From Duganella qianjiadongensis (GTDB lineage Bacteria; Pseudomonadota; Gammaproteobacteria; Burkholderiales; Burkholderiaceae_D): a DNA stretch of 64,000 nucleotides. Of this stretch, positions 47,841-57,635 are shown one piece after another. Each line of letters opens with the position of its first letter. The first letter of the stretch is position 1. The position numbers and the translations under genes are program-made. Where the stretch lies: assembly GCF_009857915.1 (NCBI RefSeq), contig NZ_WWCM01000010.1:142008-206007 (forward strand), written 5' to 3'. The notes under the pieces were generated by a model. It was not told the origin of the DNA and did not search any database. It saw only the letters and a program-made list of their open reading frames with translations.

Positions 47841-49651
47841 ACGGCCTCCGTGCGCAGTTGCAGCCATGCCAGCGCAGCGCCGGACAGCAGCGGCGCCAGC
47901 CGGGCACGCACCGTGGCGTGATAATTGTTGAGCCACGCCCGCTCGTCCTCGCGCAGCAGCGCCAGTTCCACACAGCGGGTATCGATAGGGCACAGGGTCA
48001 GCGTCTCGAATTCGAGGAAGTCGCCGAACTCGGTCTGGCCTGCCGGCCGGTTGTGCACCAGATTTTCTATCCGTATGCCCCACTGGCCGGGCCGGTACAG
48101 GCCAGGCTCGATGGAAGTGATCATGCCCGCTTCCATGGCCGTATGCGGTTCCGGCATGGCCGATGGCGAAATCGATTGCGGCCCTTCGTGTACATTCAGG
48201 AAGTAGCCCACGCCGTGGCCGGTGCCATGGCCGAAGTCCATGCCGGCGGCCCACAGGGGCGCGCGCGCAATCGCGTCCAGCATGGGCGACTTGCAGCCGC
48301 GCGGGAAGCGCGTGGCCGACAGCGCCATCATCCCTTTCAGCACCAGCGTGAAATCGCGCCGCTGCTCTGCCGTCATCTGCCCTACCGGCACCACCCGCGT
48401 AATGTCGGTGGTGCCGCCCAGATACTGGCCGCCGGAATCGATCAGCAGCAAACCATCGCCCTCGATCTCGGCATGGTGCTCGGGCGTGGCGCGGTAATGC
48501 ATGCTGGCGCCATTGGCGCGGAAACCGGCGATGGTGGAAAAACTGGGGCTGATAAAGCCGGGACGGCGCGCCCGCGCTGCGGTAATTTCGCGGTCGATAT
48601 CGAGTTCCGTCAGCGGGCCGCGCTGCGCATCGGCCAGCGTCTGTTCCAGCCAGCTGAAGAATTCGCACAGGGCCGCGCCATCCTGTTCCATGGCAGCGCG
48701 CACATGCACCAGATCCGCCTCGCTCTTGCGCGACTTGGCGAAGATGGCAGGGTTGATGGCATCGATTACGTGCACTCTAGCCGGTATCCACTGGCGCGTG
48801 CCGTAGCTGATGCGGCGCGGATCGATCAGCAGCGTGCTATCGGCCGGCAGCTGGCCGAGCCGCGCTGCCAGCTGCTCGTACGGCGCCAGTTTCACGCCAT
48901 CGGCCGCCAGCGCCGCGCTCAGGGCCGCATCGATTTTGCCCGCCGTGACAAACAGCGTGGCTTGTTCAGGCTCGATCAGCGCATGAGCGAGAAAGACCGG
49001 GTTGTACGAAATATCGCTGCCGCGCAGATTGAACAGATAGGCGATATCGTCCAGCGCCGAAATCAGGTGCAGGCGTGCGCCCAGCTGCTGCATGGCCTCG
49101 CGCAGCCTGGCCAGCTTGTCGGCGCGGCGCTGGGTGGCATACGGTGGCAGGTGCTCGAACACGGGCGCCTGCGGCATGCCGGGGCGCTCCGTCCACACCT
49201 GCTGCAGCAGATCGAGCCCGGTCCGCAGCGTTACGTCTTTGGCCTGCAGGGCCAGCGCCAGCTGGCGGCCTATGGCCAGCCCCAGCACATTGCCATCGAC
49301 CGCCACCGTCTGGCCAGCCTGCATATGGGCGGCCAGCCAGTCCACATACTGCACGCTGGCGCCAGAGGTGAGCTTCATCAGGCTGATGCCGGTGCCGGCC
49401 AGCTGCTGCTCGGCCTGCGTCCAGTAGCGCGCATCGGTCCAGATGCCGGCAAACTGCGGCGTGACGATCAGGGTGCCGACCGAGCCGGTAAAACCGGACA
49501 GCCATTCGCGCCCCTGCCAGCGGGCAGGCAGGTATTCGGACAGATGGGGATCGGCAGAAGGAATCATCAGGGCATCGATCTGCTGCTGATGCATGGCCTC
49601 GCGCAAGCGCGCGATGCGCTCGACGATGGCAGAAGTATGAGTTGTAGGCAT
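47837..49651 (-). CDS. Xaa-Pro aminopeptidase (aminopeptidase P, long form)
   Basis: 604 residues, the long eukaryote-like form of M24B. It releases the N-terminal residue before proline. Two creatinase-like N-terminal domains (about 1-300) precede the pita-bread catalytic domain with metal ligands in LLLIDSGGQYLGGTTDITR (two Asp), FGHGTGHGVGYFLNVHEGP (His), TSIEPGLY (Glu) and the final IENLV (Glu). The start is ATG 49651 with a weak ribosome site. First gene of the unit running to DUF2520. Confidence 0.95.
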   Translation of the reverse strand: MPTTHTSAIVERIARLREAMHQQQIDALMIPSADPHLSEYLPARWQGREWLSGFTGSVGTLIVTPQFAGIWTDARYWTQAEQQLAGTGISLMKLTSGASVQYVDWLAAHMQAGQTVAVDGNVLGLAIGRQLALALQAKDVTLRTGLDLLQQVWTERPGMPQAPVFEHLPPYATQRRADKLARLREAMQQLGARLHLISALDDIAYLFNLRGSDISYNPVFLAHALIEPEQATLFVTAGKIDAALSAALAADGVKLAPYEQLAARLGQLPADSTLLIDPRRISYGTRQWIPARVHVIDAINPAIFAKSRKSEADLVHVRAAMEQDGAALCEFFSWLEQTLADAQRGPLTELDIDREITAARARRPGFISPSFSTIAGFRANGASMHYRATPEHHAEIEGDGLLLIDSGGQYLGGTTDITRVVPVGQMTAEQRRDFTLVLKGMMALSATRFPRGCKSPMLDAIARAPLWAAGMDFGHGTGHGVGYFLNVHEGPQSISPSAMPEPHTAMEAGMITSIEPGLYRPGQWGIRIENLVHNRPAGQTEFGDFLEFETLTLCPIDTRCVELALLREDERAWLNNYHATVRARLAPLLSGAALAWLQLRTEAV

Positions 49652-49745
49652 GGGTGTTTCTTTATCCGGTGTGCCGCTGCTGCGGCCTTGCTGTCTGCAA
49701 TCATACCGCGATTGCCTGCCGGTGCGGCAGCGCGTGCGGCCTTGG

Positions 49746-50465
49746 CTAGCGTGCCGCCGCGCTGCTGTCGGCCTGATAGCGGCGCAAGCCTTCCAGATCG
49801 AGGATGCAGATGCCGCCGTAATCGAGCCGCAGCAGGCCCTGTCTTTCCAGCAGTTGCAGCGCCTGATTGGCGCGCTGGCGCGAAGCGCCCGACAGCAGGC
49901 CCAGCTCCTCCTGCGAAATCTGGATCAGCTTATCGGGCCCCGGATTCAGCCCCGGAAACAGATGGGAGTTGAACATGGAGCCCAGGCAGCGCGCCACCCG
50001 CGTATCGGGATCGAGCAGGCGGTCGTTTTCCACCATGCCGATAAATTGACCCAGACGCTCATTGAGCTGCATGAGCAAAAAGCGCGTGAACGGCAAACTT
50101 GATTCCAGCAGCCAATGAAAAGTGGCTATGGGCAAGCGCAAGATGCGGCTATCGCGCAACGCGATGGCATCGTATTTGAGAATTTCGCGTTTTAACAACG
50201 AACCTTCGCCAAACCAGCCGCCGGGCGGCACGCCGGAAAAGGTCACGCTTTTGCCATTGGCCGAGAAGTTGGTCATCTTCACCATGCCATCCATAATGCC
50301 CAGCCAGTTCTCCACCATCTCGCCCTTGCGGCACACGTAGCCGCCTTTAGGTACAAAGGTTTCGAACGTATCCGCCTCCACCCGCGCCATCTGTTCGGGC
50401 GTGAGCTGCTGTGCCCAGATGGCACTGCGCAAGGCTTGCTGCATGGATATACGGGATTCGCTCAT
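49746..50465 (-). CDS. Crp/Fnr-family transcriptional regulator
   Basis: 239 residues. An N-terminal cyclic-nucleotide-binding-like beta roll (about 20-140: GMVKMTNFSANGKSVTFSGV) is followed by the C-terminal HTH (ISQEELGLLSGASRQRANQA). The N-terminal cysteine cluster of the oxygen sensor Fnr is absent, so it does not sense oxygen by an iron-sulfur cluster. It is divergent from the acyl-CoA synthetase and ABC importer cluster 174 bp away, which makes that cluster a likely target. Confidence 0.9.
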   Translation of the reverse strand: MSESRISMQQALRSAIWAQQLTPEQMARVEADTFETFVPKGGYVCRKGEMVENWLGIMDGMVKMTNFSANGKSVTFSGVPPGGWFGEGSLLKREILKYDAIALRDSRILRLPIATFHWLLESSLPFTRFLLMQLNERLGQFIGMVENDRLLDPDTRVARCLGSMFNSHLFPGLNPGPDKLIQISQEELGLLSGASRQRANQALQLLERQGLLRLDYGGICILDLEGLRRYQADSSAAAR

Positions 50466-50574
50466 TGCTGCTTCGCACCATCAAAAGTCGGCCAATTGTC
50501 GTCGAAATGACATCTTCTGGCCCATCATCAGGCTACTATCATCACATAAAAATCGCACAAAAAGGCTGAGGCAC

Positions 50575-50597
50575 AAAAAAATGGCGGCATGACCGCC
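50575..50597 (-). terminator. Possible minus-strand terminator in the divergent spacer
   Basis: GGCGG/CCGCC, a 5-bp stem with a 5-nt loop, followed on the minus strand by seven T residues. It lies between the divergent Crp/Fnr and acyl-CoA synthetase genes, and could stop antisense transcription from the cluster. The stem is short. Confidence 0.4.
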
Positions 50598-50639
50598 CTG
50601 CCCGTTCGCCCTACAAGCTAATCGCAACAGGAGACACTG

Positions 50640-52583
50640 GTGCAACCACAGAACGCTACTTTTCCCCGCTGGCTGCAAACCCATGCGCAGGTACGGCCCA
50701 CCCGCCCCGCATTTCGCGAGAAATATCTGGGCATCTGGCAAAGCTGGAACTGGGCCCAGGTGCAGGACGAAGTCCGCGCGCTGGCCTGCGGGCTGGCCGC
50801 CATCGGCTTCAAGCGCGGCATGAATCTGGCCATCATCGGCGACAACCGCCCCCGTCTTTACTGGTCCATGCTGGCCGCGCAATGCCTGGGCGGCGTACCG
50901 GTGCCGCTATATCAGGACGCGCCTGCTGCCGACATGGCCTATGTGCTGGAAAACGCCGAAATCCATTACGCCATCGTGGAAGATCAGGAGCAGGTAGACA
51001 AGCTGCTGGAACTGAAAAGCGTGTATCCGCACATCGCCCACATCGCCTATGACGACGAACGCGGCATGCGCCACTACCGCCAGCCGGAACTCACTTCCTT
51101 TGCCGCCTTGCAGGCGCTGGGCCGCGAGTGGGACCGCCAGCATCCGGGCGCCTTCGACGCCGCCGTACAGCAAGGCCAGGGCAGCGACAACGCCATCATC
51201 CTGTACACCTCGGGCACCACCGGCAAACCCAAAGGCGTGTGCCAGACCCACGCCGCGCTGATCGCCGCCGGCACTGGCGGCGTAGGCTTCGAAAAGCTCA
51301 CCGATCAGGAAGACATCCTGTCCTATCTGCCGATGGCGTGGGTGGGCGACTGCCTGTTCTCGTTTGCCCAGGCCATGACGGCGGGCTTTACCGTCAACTG
51401 CCCCGAATCGGGCGACACGGTGATGACGGACATGCGCGAGATCGGCCCTACCTACTACTTTGCGCCGCCGCGCGTATTCGAAAACATGCTGACCACGGTG
51501 ATGATACGGATGGAAGACGCCGGCGCCATCAAGCGCCAGCTATTCCACCGCTTCATGGCCGTGGCGCGCCGCGTGGGCGCCGACATCCTCGACGGCAAGC
51601 CGGTAGCTTTCGGCGACCGGATGGCGTATGCGCTAGGTCAGGCTCTGGTGTACGGCCCGCTGAAGAACGTGCTGGGACTGTCGCGTGTGCGTGTCGCCTA
51701 CACGGCCGGTGCCGCCATCGGCCCCGACCTGTTCCGCTTCTACCGCTCCATCGGCGTCAACCTCAAGCAGTTCTACGGCTCCACCGAAACCTGCGCCTAC
51801 ATCTGTTTGCAGCCGGATGGCCACATCAAGTTCGACAGCGTGGGCCTGCCCGCACCGGGCGTGGAAGTCAGACTGGCCGATAACGGCGAAGTGCTGGTCA
51901 AGTCGCCCACGCTGATGGACTGCTACTTCAAGCGTCCCGACGCCACCGCCGAAGCGATCGATGCCAACGGCTACTTCCATACGGGCGATGCAGGCCTGTT
52001 CGACAGCGAGGGCCACCTGAAAATCATCGACCGCGCAGCCGATGTGGGCAAGATGAACAGCGGCGCCATGTTTGCGCCCAACTACATCGAGAACAAGCTC
52101 AAGTTCTTCCCCTTCATCAAGGAGGCAGTGGCGTTTGGCGACCAGCGCGATCAGGTCTGCGCCTTCATCAACATCGACATGGAAGCCGTGGGCAACTGGG
52201 CCGAACGGCGCAGCATCGCCTATTCCGGCTACACCGATCTGGCTGCGCACCCGCAGGTCTATGGCCTGATACGCGACTGTATCGAACAGGTCAATGCCGA
52301 TCTCGCTGCCGAGCCTATGATGGGCGACACCCAGATCCACCGCTATCTGGTGCTGCACAAGGAACTCGACCCCGATGACGACGAGCTGACCCGCACCCGC
52401 AAAGTGCGGCGCAAATTCATCGCCGAGAAATACGCGGTGCTGATTGCGGCCCTGTATGAAGGCAAGAGCTCGCAGTACATCGAGACGCAGGTGAAATTCG
52501 AAGACGGCCGCACCGGCATGGTGGCCGCCGATCTGAAAATCGACACCTGCAAAACCTATCCGGCCGTACAGGCAGCCGCCTGA
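50640..52583 (+). CDS. Long-chain acyl-CoA synthetase-like AMP-binding enzyme
   Basis: 647 residues. It adenylates a carboxylic acid and transfers it to CoA. The P-loop-like motif ILYTSGTTGKPKGVCQTHAA is at about 195, YGSTETCAY near 380 and the hinge/aspartate region ANGYFHTGDAGLFDSEGHLK near 445. It matches the eukaryote-like FACS branch. The start is GTG at 50640 with AGGAGA upstream. It heads a cluster with the ABC importer and a PaaK-like protein, so its substrate is probably the imported acid. Confidence 0.93.
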   Translation: MQPQNATFPRWLQTHAQVRPTRPAFREKYLGIWQSWNWAQVQDEVRALACGLAAIGFKRGMNLAIIGDNRPRLYWSMLAAQCLGGVPVPLYQDAPAADMAYVLENAEIHYAIVEDQEQVDKLLELKSVYPHIAHIAYDDERGMRHYRQPELTSFAALQALGREWDRQHPGAFDAAVQQGQGSDNAIILYTSGTTGKPKGVCQTHAALIAAGTGGVGFEKLTDQEDILSYLPMAWVGDCLFSFAQAMTAGFTVNCPESGDTVMTDMREIGPTYYFAPPRVFENMLTTVMIRMEDAGAIKRQLFHRFMAVARRVGADILDGKPVAFGDRMAYALGQALVYGPLKNVLGLSRVRVAYTAGAAIGPDLFRFYRSIGVNLKQFYGSTETCAYICLQPDGHIKFDSVGLPAPGVEVRLADNGEVLVKSPTLMDCYFKRPDATAEAIDANGYFHTGDAGLFDSEGHLKIIDRAADVGKMNSGAMFAPNYIENKLKFFPFIKEAVAFGDQRDQVCAFINIDMEAVGNWAERRSIAYSGYTDLAAHPQVYGLIRDCIEQVNADLAAEPMMGDTQIHRYLVLHKELDPDDDELTRTRKVRRKFIAEKYAVLIAALYEGKSSQYIETQVKFEDGRTGMVAADLKIDTCKTYPAVQAAA

Positions 52584-52613
52584 ACGCCACCACGCATGAC
52601 CAAGGAAGCCATC

Positions 52614-53447
52614 ATGCTGATGAACGAACCTGAAACCCGCTTCGATGCGGCGGCCAACGAGCCCACTGGCCGCAAGATAGGCCCCGTGATCCTCGACCTG
52701 CAGAATATCTCGCTGTCGTTCGGCGGCGTACGCGCGCTGACCGACATTTCCTTCAATGTGAAGCAGCACGAAATCCGCGCCATCATCGGCCCTAACGGCG
52801 CCGGTAAAAGCTCGATGCTAAACGTGATCAACGGCGTGTACCGCCCGCAGCAGGGCGAAATCATCTACCGCGGCCAGCACCGCCGCAATATGGACTGCTA
52901 TGCGGCGGCCAAATCCGGCATCGCCCGCACCTTCCAGAATATCGCCCTGTTCAAAGGCATGACGGTACTCGACAACATCATGACGGGCCGTAACCTGAAG
53001 ATGAAATCGAACTTCCTCATGCAGGCGCTGTACTGGGGGCCGGCACGGCGCGAGGAAATCGAACACCGCGTCAAAGCCGAAGAAATCATCGACTTCCTCG
53101 AAATTCAGGCCATCCGCAAAACCCCGGTAGGCCGCCTGCCCTACGGCCTGCAGAAGCGGGTGGAGCTGGGCCGCGCGCTGGCCGCCGAGCCGGAAATCCT
53201 GCTGCTGGACGAACCCATGGCCGGCATGAACGTGGAAGAGAAGCAGGACATGTGCCGCTTCATCCTCGATGTGAACGACCAGTTCGGCACCACCATCGTG
53301 CTGATCGAGCACGACATGGGCGTGGTGATGGATATCTCCGACCGCGTGGTGGTGCTCGACTACGGCAAGAAGATCGGTGACGGCACGCCGGACGAAGTGC
53401 GCACCAATCAGGATGTGATCAATGCTTACCTCGGGGTGGCCGAATGA
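52614..53447 (+). CDS. ABC transporter ATP-binding protein, LivG type
   Basis: 277 residues from ATG 52614, which has AAGGA upstream; an in-frame ATG at 52596 lacks one. Walker A GPNGAGKS is near 63, the signature is in GRLPYGLQKRVELGRALAAE and Walker B is LLLDEPMAGMN. With LivF it forms the ATPase pair of a branched-chain amino acid-type importer. Its stop overlaps the next gene by 4 nt. Confidence 0.94.
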   Translation: MLMNEPETRFDAAANEPTGRKIGPVILDLQNISLSFGGVRALTDISFNVKQHEIRAIIGPNGAGKSSMLNVINGVYRPQQGEIIYRGQHRRNMDCYAAAKSGIARTFQNIALFKGMTVLDNIMTGRNLKMKSNFLMQALYWGPARREEIEHRVKAEEIIDFLEIQAIRKTPVGRLPYGLQKRVELGRALAAEPEILLLDEPMAGMNVEEKQDMCRFILDVNDQFGTTIVLIEHDMGVVMDISDRVVVLDYGKKIGDGTPDEVRTNQDVINAYLGVAE

Positions 53448-54346
53448 ATCTGAATTTTTTCTTTGAAGTGCTGATCGGCGGCCTGCTGTCCGGCGTGATG
53501 TATGCGCTGGTGGCCATCGGCTTTGTGCTGATCTACAAGGCCTCCGGCGTGTTCAACTTCGCGCAGGGCGCGATGGTGTTCTTTGCTGCCCTCACCTGCG
53601 TGGGCATGGTCGACCAGTTCGGCCTCTCGCTGTGGCTGGCCGTGCCGCTCACCATCGTGGTGATGATCATGCTCGGCATCGCCATCGAAAGGGTGGTGCT
53701 GCGCCCGCTCGTCAACCAGCCGGAAATCACCCTGTTCATGGCCACCATCGGGCTGGCCTTCTTCATCGAAGGTCTGGCCCAGCTGGTATGGGGCGCACAG
53801 GTGCACAAGCTGGAACTGCCGATCGAAGACGTGCCGTCCGAATACCTGATGGAGAAGTTCAACATCCTCGTTTCGCAGTTCGACATCATGGCCGCTGGCG
53901 TGTGCGCGCTGCTGGTGACGACACTCGCTCTGATGTTCGCCAAAACCAAAGTGGGCCGCGCCCTGCGCGCCGTGGCGGACGACCATCAGGCGGCGCTGGC
54001 CGTCGGCATTCCGCTGCAGCGCATCTGGGCCGTGCTGTGGGCCGTGGCCGGTCTGGTGGCGCTGGTAGCCGGCATGCTGTGGGGCGCCCGTAACGGCGTG
54101 CAGTTCGCGCTCACCTTCGTGGCACTGAAAGCCCTGCCCGTGCTGATCCTCGGCGGCTTTACTTCCATGCCGGGCGCCATCATCGGCGGCCTGATTATCG
54201 GCGCATCGGAAAAAATGGCCGAGGTGTATATCGGCCCGCTGGTAGGCGGCGGCATCGAGGGCTGGTTCCCTTACGTGCTGGCCCTGTTATTCCTGCTGGT
54301 ACGGCCGGAAGGCCTGTTCGGCGAAAAAATCATCCGCAGAATCTGA
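53444..54346 (+). CDS. ABC transporter permease, LivH type
   Basis: 300 residues with about eight membrane helices. GGLLSGVMYALVAIGFVLIY, SGVFNFAQGAMVFFAAL and PGAIIGGLIIGASE are LivH hallmarks. It overlaps the LivG gene by ATGA. The substrate is not determined by the permease alone. The next permease gene follows after 19 bp. Confidence 0.94.
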   Translation: MNLNFFFEVLIGGLLSGVMYALVAIGFVLIYKASGVFNFAQGAMVFFAALTCVGMVDQFGLSLWLAVPLTIVVMIMLGIAIERVVLRPLVNQPEITLFMATIGLAFFIEGLAQLVWGAQVHKLELPIEDVPSEYLMEKFNILVSQFDIMAAGVCALLVTTLALMFAKTKVGRALRAVADDHQAALAVGIPLQRIWAVLWAVAGLVALVAGMLWGARNGVQFALTFVALKALPVLILGGFTSMPGAIIGGLIIGASEKMAEVYIGPLVGGGIEGWFPYVLALLFLLVRPEGLFGEKIIRRI

Positions 54347-54365
54347 CCGGACTAAGGACACTAAC

Positions 54366-55424
54366 ATGCTCTACCGTGAAGCAGGACAATTCAAAACCAG
54401 CTATCAGGCCGACAGCCAGATTTTCCCCATCCTGCAGGACCGCGTGGCACTGCTGTCGCTACTGGTAGTGGCCATCGTGGTGGTGCCGCAGCTCGCTTCG
54501 GCCTACACGCTGTCTGCCATCCTGATCCCCTTCCTGATCTTCTCGCTGGCGGCGCTGGGCCTGAACATCCTCACCGGCTATGCGGGCCAGCTCTCGCTCG
54601 GTACGGCCGCCTTCATGGCGGTGGGAGCGTTCGCCTCGTATAATTTCATCGCCCGCCTGCCCGGCCTGCCCATCCTGCTGGCCTTCGTGCTGGGCGGTCT
54701 GAGCGCTGCCATGGTGGGCATCGCCTTCGGCCTGCCCTCGCTGCGTATACGCGGCTTCTATCTGGCCGCGTCCACACTGGCCACCCAGTTCTTCGTGGTG
54801 TGGTGCCTGACCAAGATACCCTACCTGACCAACTACAGCGCTTCGGGCGTGATCACGGCGCAGAAAATCGTCATCTTCGGCTACAGCTTCGAAACGCCGG
54901 CCAGCAAATACCTGCTGGTGCTGGCCGTGGTGGCGCTGATGGCCCTGCTGGCCAAGAACATGATCCGCTCCAACGTGGGCCGTTCGTGGATGGCCGTGCG
55001 CGATATGGACGTGGCAGCGGAAGTGATCGGCTTTCGCCTGATGCGCACCAAGCTGCTGGCGTTTGCCGTCAGCTCGTTCTACTGCGGCGTGGCCGGTGCC
55101 CTGTATGCCTACGCCTATCTGGGCACCGTGGAACCGGAAGCCTACAGCCTCGATCTGTCGTTCCGCATCCTGTTCATGGTAATTATCGGCGGCGTGGGCT
55201 CGGTGCTCGGTTCCTTCCTCGGCGCCGCCTTCATCGTGCTGCTGCCGGTATTCCTCAACATCGTGGCGCACAGCTTCGCCCTGCCCACCAGCGTGGCCTC
55301 CAATCTGGAGCTGATGGTGTTTGGCGCCCTGATTATCTTTTTCCTGATCGTCGAGCCGCATGGCTTGGCGCGCTTGTGGCAAATCGCAAAAGAGAAACTG
55401 CGACTGTGGCCTTTCCCGCACTGA
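54366..55424 (+). CDS. ABC transporter permease, LivM type
   Basis: 352 residues. A short cytosolic N-terminus (LYREAGQFKTSYQADSQIFP) precedes about nine membrane helices. LNILTGYAGQLSLGTAAFMA and IGGVGSVLGSFLGAAFIVLL are typical of LivM. It pairs with the LivH-type permease upstream; the binding-protein gene follows 32 bp later. Confidence 0.94.
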   Translation: MLYREAGQFKTSYQADSQIFPILQDRVALLSLLVVAIVVVPQLASAYTLSAILIPFLIFSLAALGLNILTGYAGQLSLGTAAFMAVGAFASYNFIARLPGLPILLAFVLGGLSAAMVGIAFGLPSLRIRGFYLAASTLATQFFVVWCLTKIPYLTNYSASGVITAQKIVIFGYSFETPASKYLLVLAVVALMALLAKNMIRSNVGRSWMAVRDMDVAAEVIGFRLMRTKLLAFAVSSFYCGVAGALYAYAYLGTVEPEAYSLDLSFRILFMVIIGGVGSVLGSFLGAAFIVLLPVFLNIVAHSFALPTSVASNLELMVFGALIIFFLIVEPHGLARLWQIAKEKLRLWPFPH

Positions 55425-55456
55425 TCGCGCATAACTTCAAACCAGAGGAGACATCC

Positions 55457-56767
55457 ATGAAACCGAACATGAAGCACATTGCATCCGTAGTTCTCGGCCT
55501 GACCCTGGCAGCAGCTGGTAGCGCCTATGCAGACGACCAGTATGTGGCCCTGCCTTCCTACCGCGTGGGCCCTTATGCGGCCGGTGGTTCCGGCTTCTAC
55601 GGCGGCGTCATCGACTACTTCAATCTGGTCAATCTGTCGGGCGGCGTGAACGGCGTGAAGATCAGCTGGGAAGAGTGCGAAACCGAATACAACCCTTCGC
55701 GCGGGGTGGAATGCTACGAACGCCTGAAAACCAAGAACGGCGGCGCCACCATGGTGGAACCGCTGTCCACCGGCGTGGCCTACGGCATACTTGATCGACT
55801 GGCCACCGACAAAATCCCCATGACCACCATAGGCTATGGCCGTTCCGACGCCGCCAACGGCAAGGTGTTCCCGTATGTCTTCCCGCTGATTACCAGCTAC
55901 TGGAATCAGGCTGCCGCCATGATCAAATATCTGGGCGACAAAGCCGGCGGCATGGATAAACTCAAGGGCAAGAAGATCGTCCACCTGTACCACGATTCGG
56001 CCTTCGGCAAGGAACCTATGCCGGTGCTGGACGCCCTGTCCAAGCAGTACGGCTTCGAGCTGATCAAGATCCCTGTCACCCCGCCGGGCACCGAGCAGCA
56101 ATCCCAATGGCTGCAGATCCGTCAGGCCAATCCTGACCACGTGATCCTGTGGGGCTGGGGCGCCATGAATGCCGTGGCCATCAAGACGGCCCAGCGCAAC
56201 GGCTTCCCGCGCGAGAAAATGCTGGGCGTATGGTGGGCCGGTTCGGAAGAAGATACCGTACCTACGGGCGATGCAGCCAAAGGCTATAGCGCCATGACCT
56301 TCAACACTCCCGGCAACTACCCGCTGATGGAGGAAATCCACAAGAAGCTGTATGACGCCGGCAAAGGCAATCTGGCCGACCGCAGCCGCATCGGCTCGGT
56401 CTACCACATGCGCGGCGTCAGCGCGGCCATCCTGTGGGTAGAAGCCATGCGCACGGCGCAGGATAAATTCGGCAAGGGCAAACCTGTCACCGGCGAACAG
56501 ATGCGCTGGGGTCTGGAACACCTGAACGTGGATGAAGCTCGCCAGAAAGCCATCGGCGCACTGGGCATGCTGCCGGTGGTGAAAACCAGTTGCGACGACC
56601 ACGAAGGCTCGGGTGCCGTGAAAGTCCAGCAGTGGGACGGCAAGAAGTGGAATGCCATCACGCCTAACTGGGTAGTGGGCGACAAGGCGCTGACCCGCAA
56701 ACTGCTGGAAGAAAGCTCGGCAGCCTATGCAGCCGAGAAGAAAATCACCCCTGCCTGCGCCAAATGA
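55457..56767 (+). CDS. Periplasmic substrate-binding protein of the Liv-type importer
   Basis: 436 residues, longer than the usual 370-residue LivK. The signal peptide at about 1-25 (SVVLGLTLAAAGSAYADD) is followed by a type 1 periplasmic-binding fold (GGVNGVKISWEECETEYNPS). Members associated with acyl-CoA synthetases are of this longer kind and may bind aromatic or fatty acids instead of leucine. The start is ATG 55457 with GAGGAGA upstream; the longer frame in the track-like upstream region is shadow. The LivF gene overlaps its stop by ATGA. Confidence 0.93.
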   Translation: MKPNMKHIASVVLGLTLAAAGSAYADDQYVALPSYRVGPYAAGGSGFYGGVIDYFNLVNLSGGVNGVKISWEECETEYNPSRGVECYERLKTKNGGATMVEPLSTGVAYGILDRLATDKIPMTTIGYGRSDAANGKVFPYVFPLITSYWNQAAAMIKYLGDKAGGMDKLKGKKIVHLYHDSAFGKEPMPVLDALSKQYGFELIKIPVTPPGTEQQSQWLQIRQANPDHVILWGWGAMNAVAIKTAQRNGFPREKMLGVWWAGSEEDTVPTGDAAKGYSAMTFNTPGNYPLMEEIHKKLYDAGKGNLADRSRIGSVYHMRGVSAAILWVEAMRTAQDKFGKGKPVTGEQMRWGLEHLNVDEARQKAIGALGMLPVVKTSCDDHEGSGAVKVQQWDGKKWNAITPNWVVGDKALTRKLLEESSAAYAAEKKITPACAK

Positions 56768-57618
56768 TGAACCACGCTGCTACCACTGCTAACGCCGCCG
56801 CTACGGCGGCTGCAGCGCCACCCTATCTGTCGGTGAATAACGTGGAAGTGATTTACGACCACGTGATTCTGGTGCTGAAAGGGGTGTCGCTGCAGGTCCC
56901 GCAGGGCAAGATCGTGGCCCTGCTGGGCGCCAACGGCGCCGGCAAATCGACCACCCTGAAAACCATCTCCACCCTGCTGCGCGGCGAACGCGGCGACGTC
57001 ACCAAGGGCGAGGTGCAGTTCAAGGGAGAGCGCATAGACCAGCTCACGCCCAACGAGCTGGTGAAACGGGGCCTGTCGCAAGTGATGGAGGGGCGTCACT
57101 GCTTCGGCCACCTGAGCATCGAAGAAAATCTGCTGACCGGCGCCTACACGCGCAATGCCTCGCGGGCGGAACTCAAGGAATCGCTGGAAAAGGTGTACCA
57201 CTACTTCCCGCGCCTGCGCGAGCGGCGTGCCAGCCAGGCCGGCTATACCTCGGGCGGCGAACAGCAGATGTGCGCCATCGGCCGTGCGCTGATGGCCAAG
57301 CCTTCCATGATACTGCTCGATGAACCATCGATGGGCATTGCGCCGCAAATCGTGGAAGAGATCTTCGGCATCGTCAAGGACCTGAACAGCAAGGAGAACG
57401 TGTCCTTCCTGCTGGCCGAGCAGAACACCAGCATCGCCTTGCGCTACGCCGATTTCGGCTACATCCTCGAAAACGGCCGGGTGGTGATGGAAGGCGCAGC
57501 GGCCGAACTGTCGGCCAACGAAGACGTCAAGGAATTCTATCTGGGCGTGTCCGGCGCGGGCCGCAAGAGCTTCCGCGACATGAAGTTCTACCGCCGCCGC
57601 AAGCGCTGGCTGGCTTAG
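56764..57618 (+). CDS. ABC transporter ATP-binding protein, LivF type
   Basis: 284 residues. An Ala-rich N-terminal tail (about 1-19) precedes the ATPase domain with Walker A GANGAGKST near 57, signature YTSGGEQQM and Walker B ILLDEPSMGIAPQ. Its C-terminus is longer than typical LivF, with a basic tail (MKFYRRRKRWLA). It partners the LivG-type ATPase. Its start overlaps the binding-protein stop. Confidence 0.93.
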   Translation: MMNHAATTANAAATAAAAPPYLSVNNVEVIYDHVILVLKGVSLQVPQGKIVALLGANGAGKSTTLKTISTLLRGERGDVTKGEVQFKGERIDQLTPNELVKRGLSQVMEGRHCFGHLSIEENLLTGAYTRNASRAELKESLEKVYHYFPRLRERRASQAGYTSGGEQQMCAIGRALMAKPSMILLDEPSMGIAPQIVEEIFGIVKDLNSKENVSFLLAEQNTSIALRYADFGYILENGRVVMEGAAAELSANEDVKEFYLGVSGAGRKSFRDMKFYRRRKRWLA

Positions 57619-57635
57619 ACCAAAGGATAGCAAGC

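Noticed and set aside
49746..50465. Oxygen-sensing Fnr
   Set aside because: The N-terminal cysteine cluster required for the 4Fe-4S sensor is absent.
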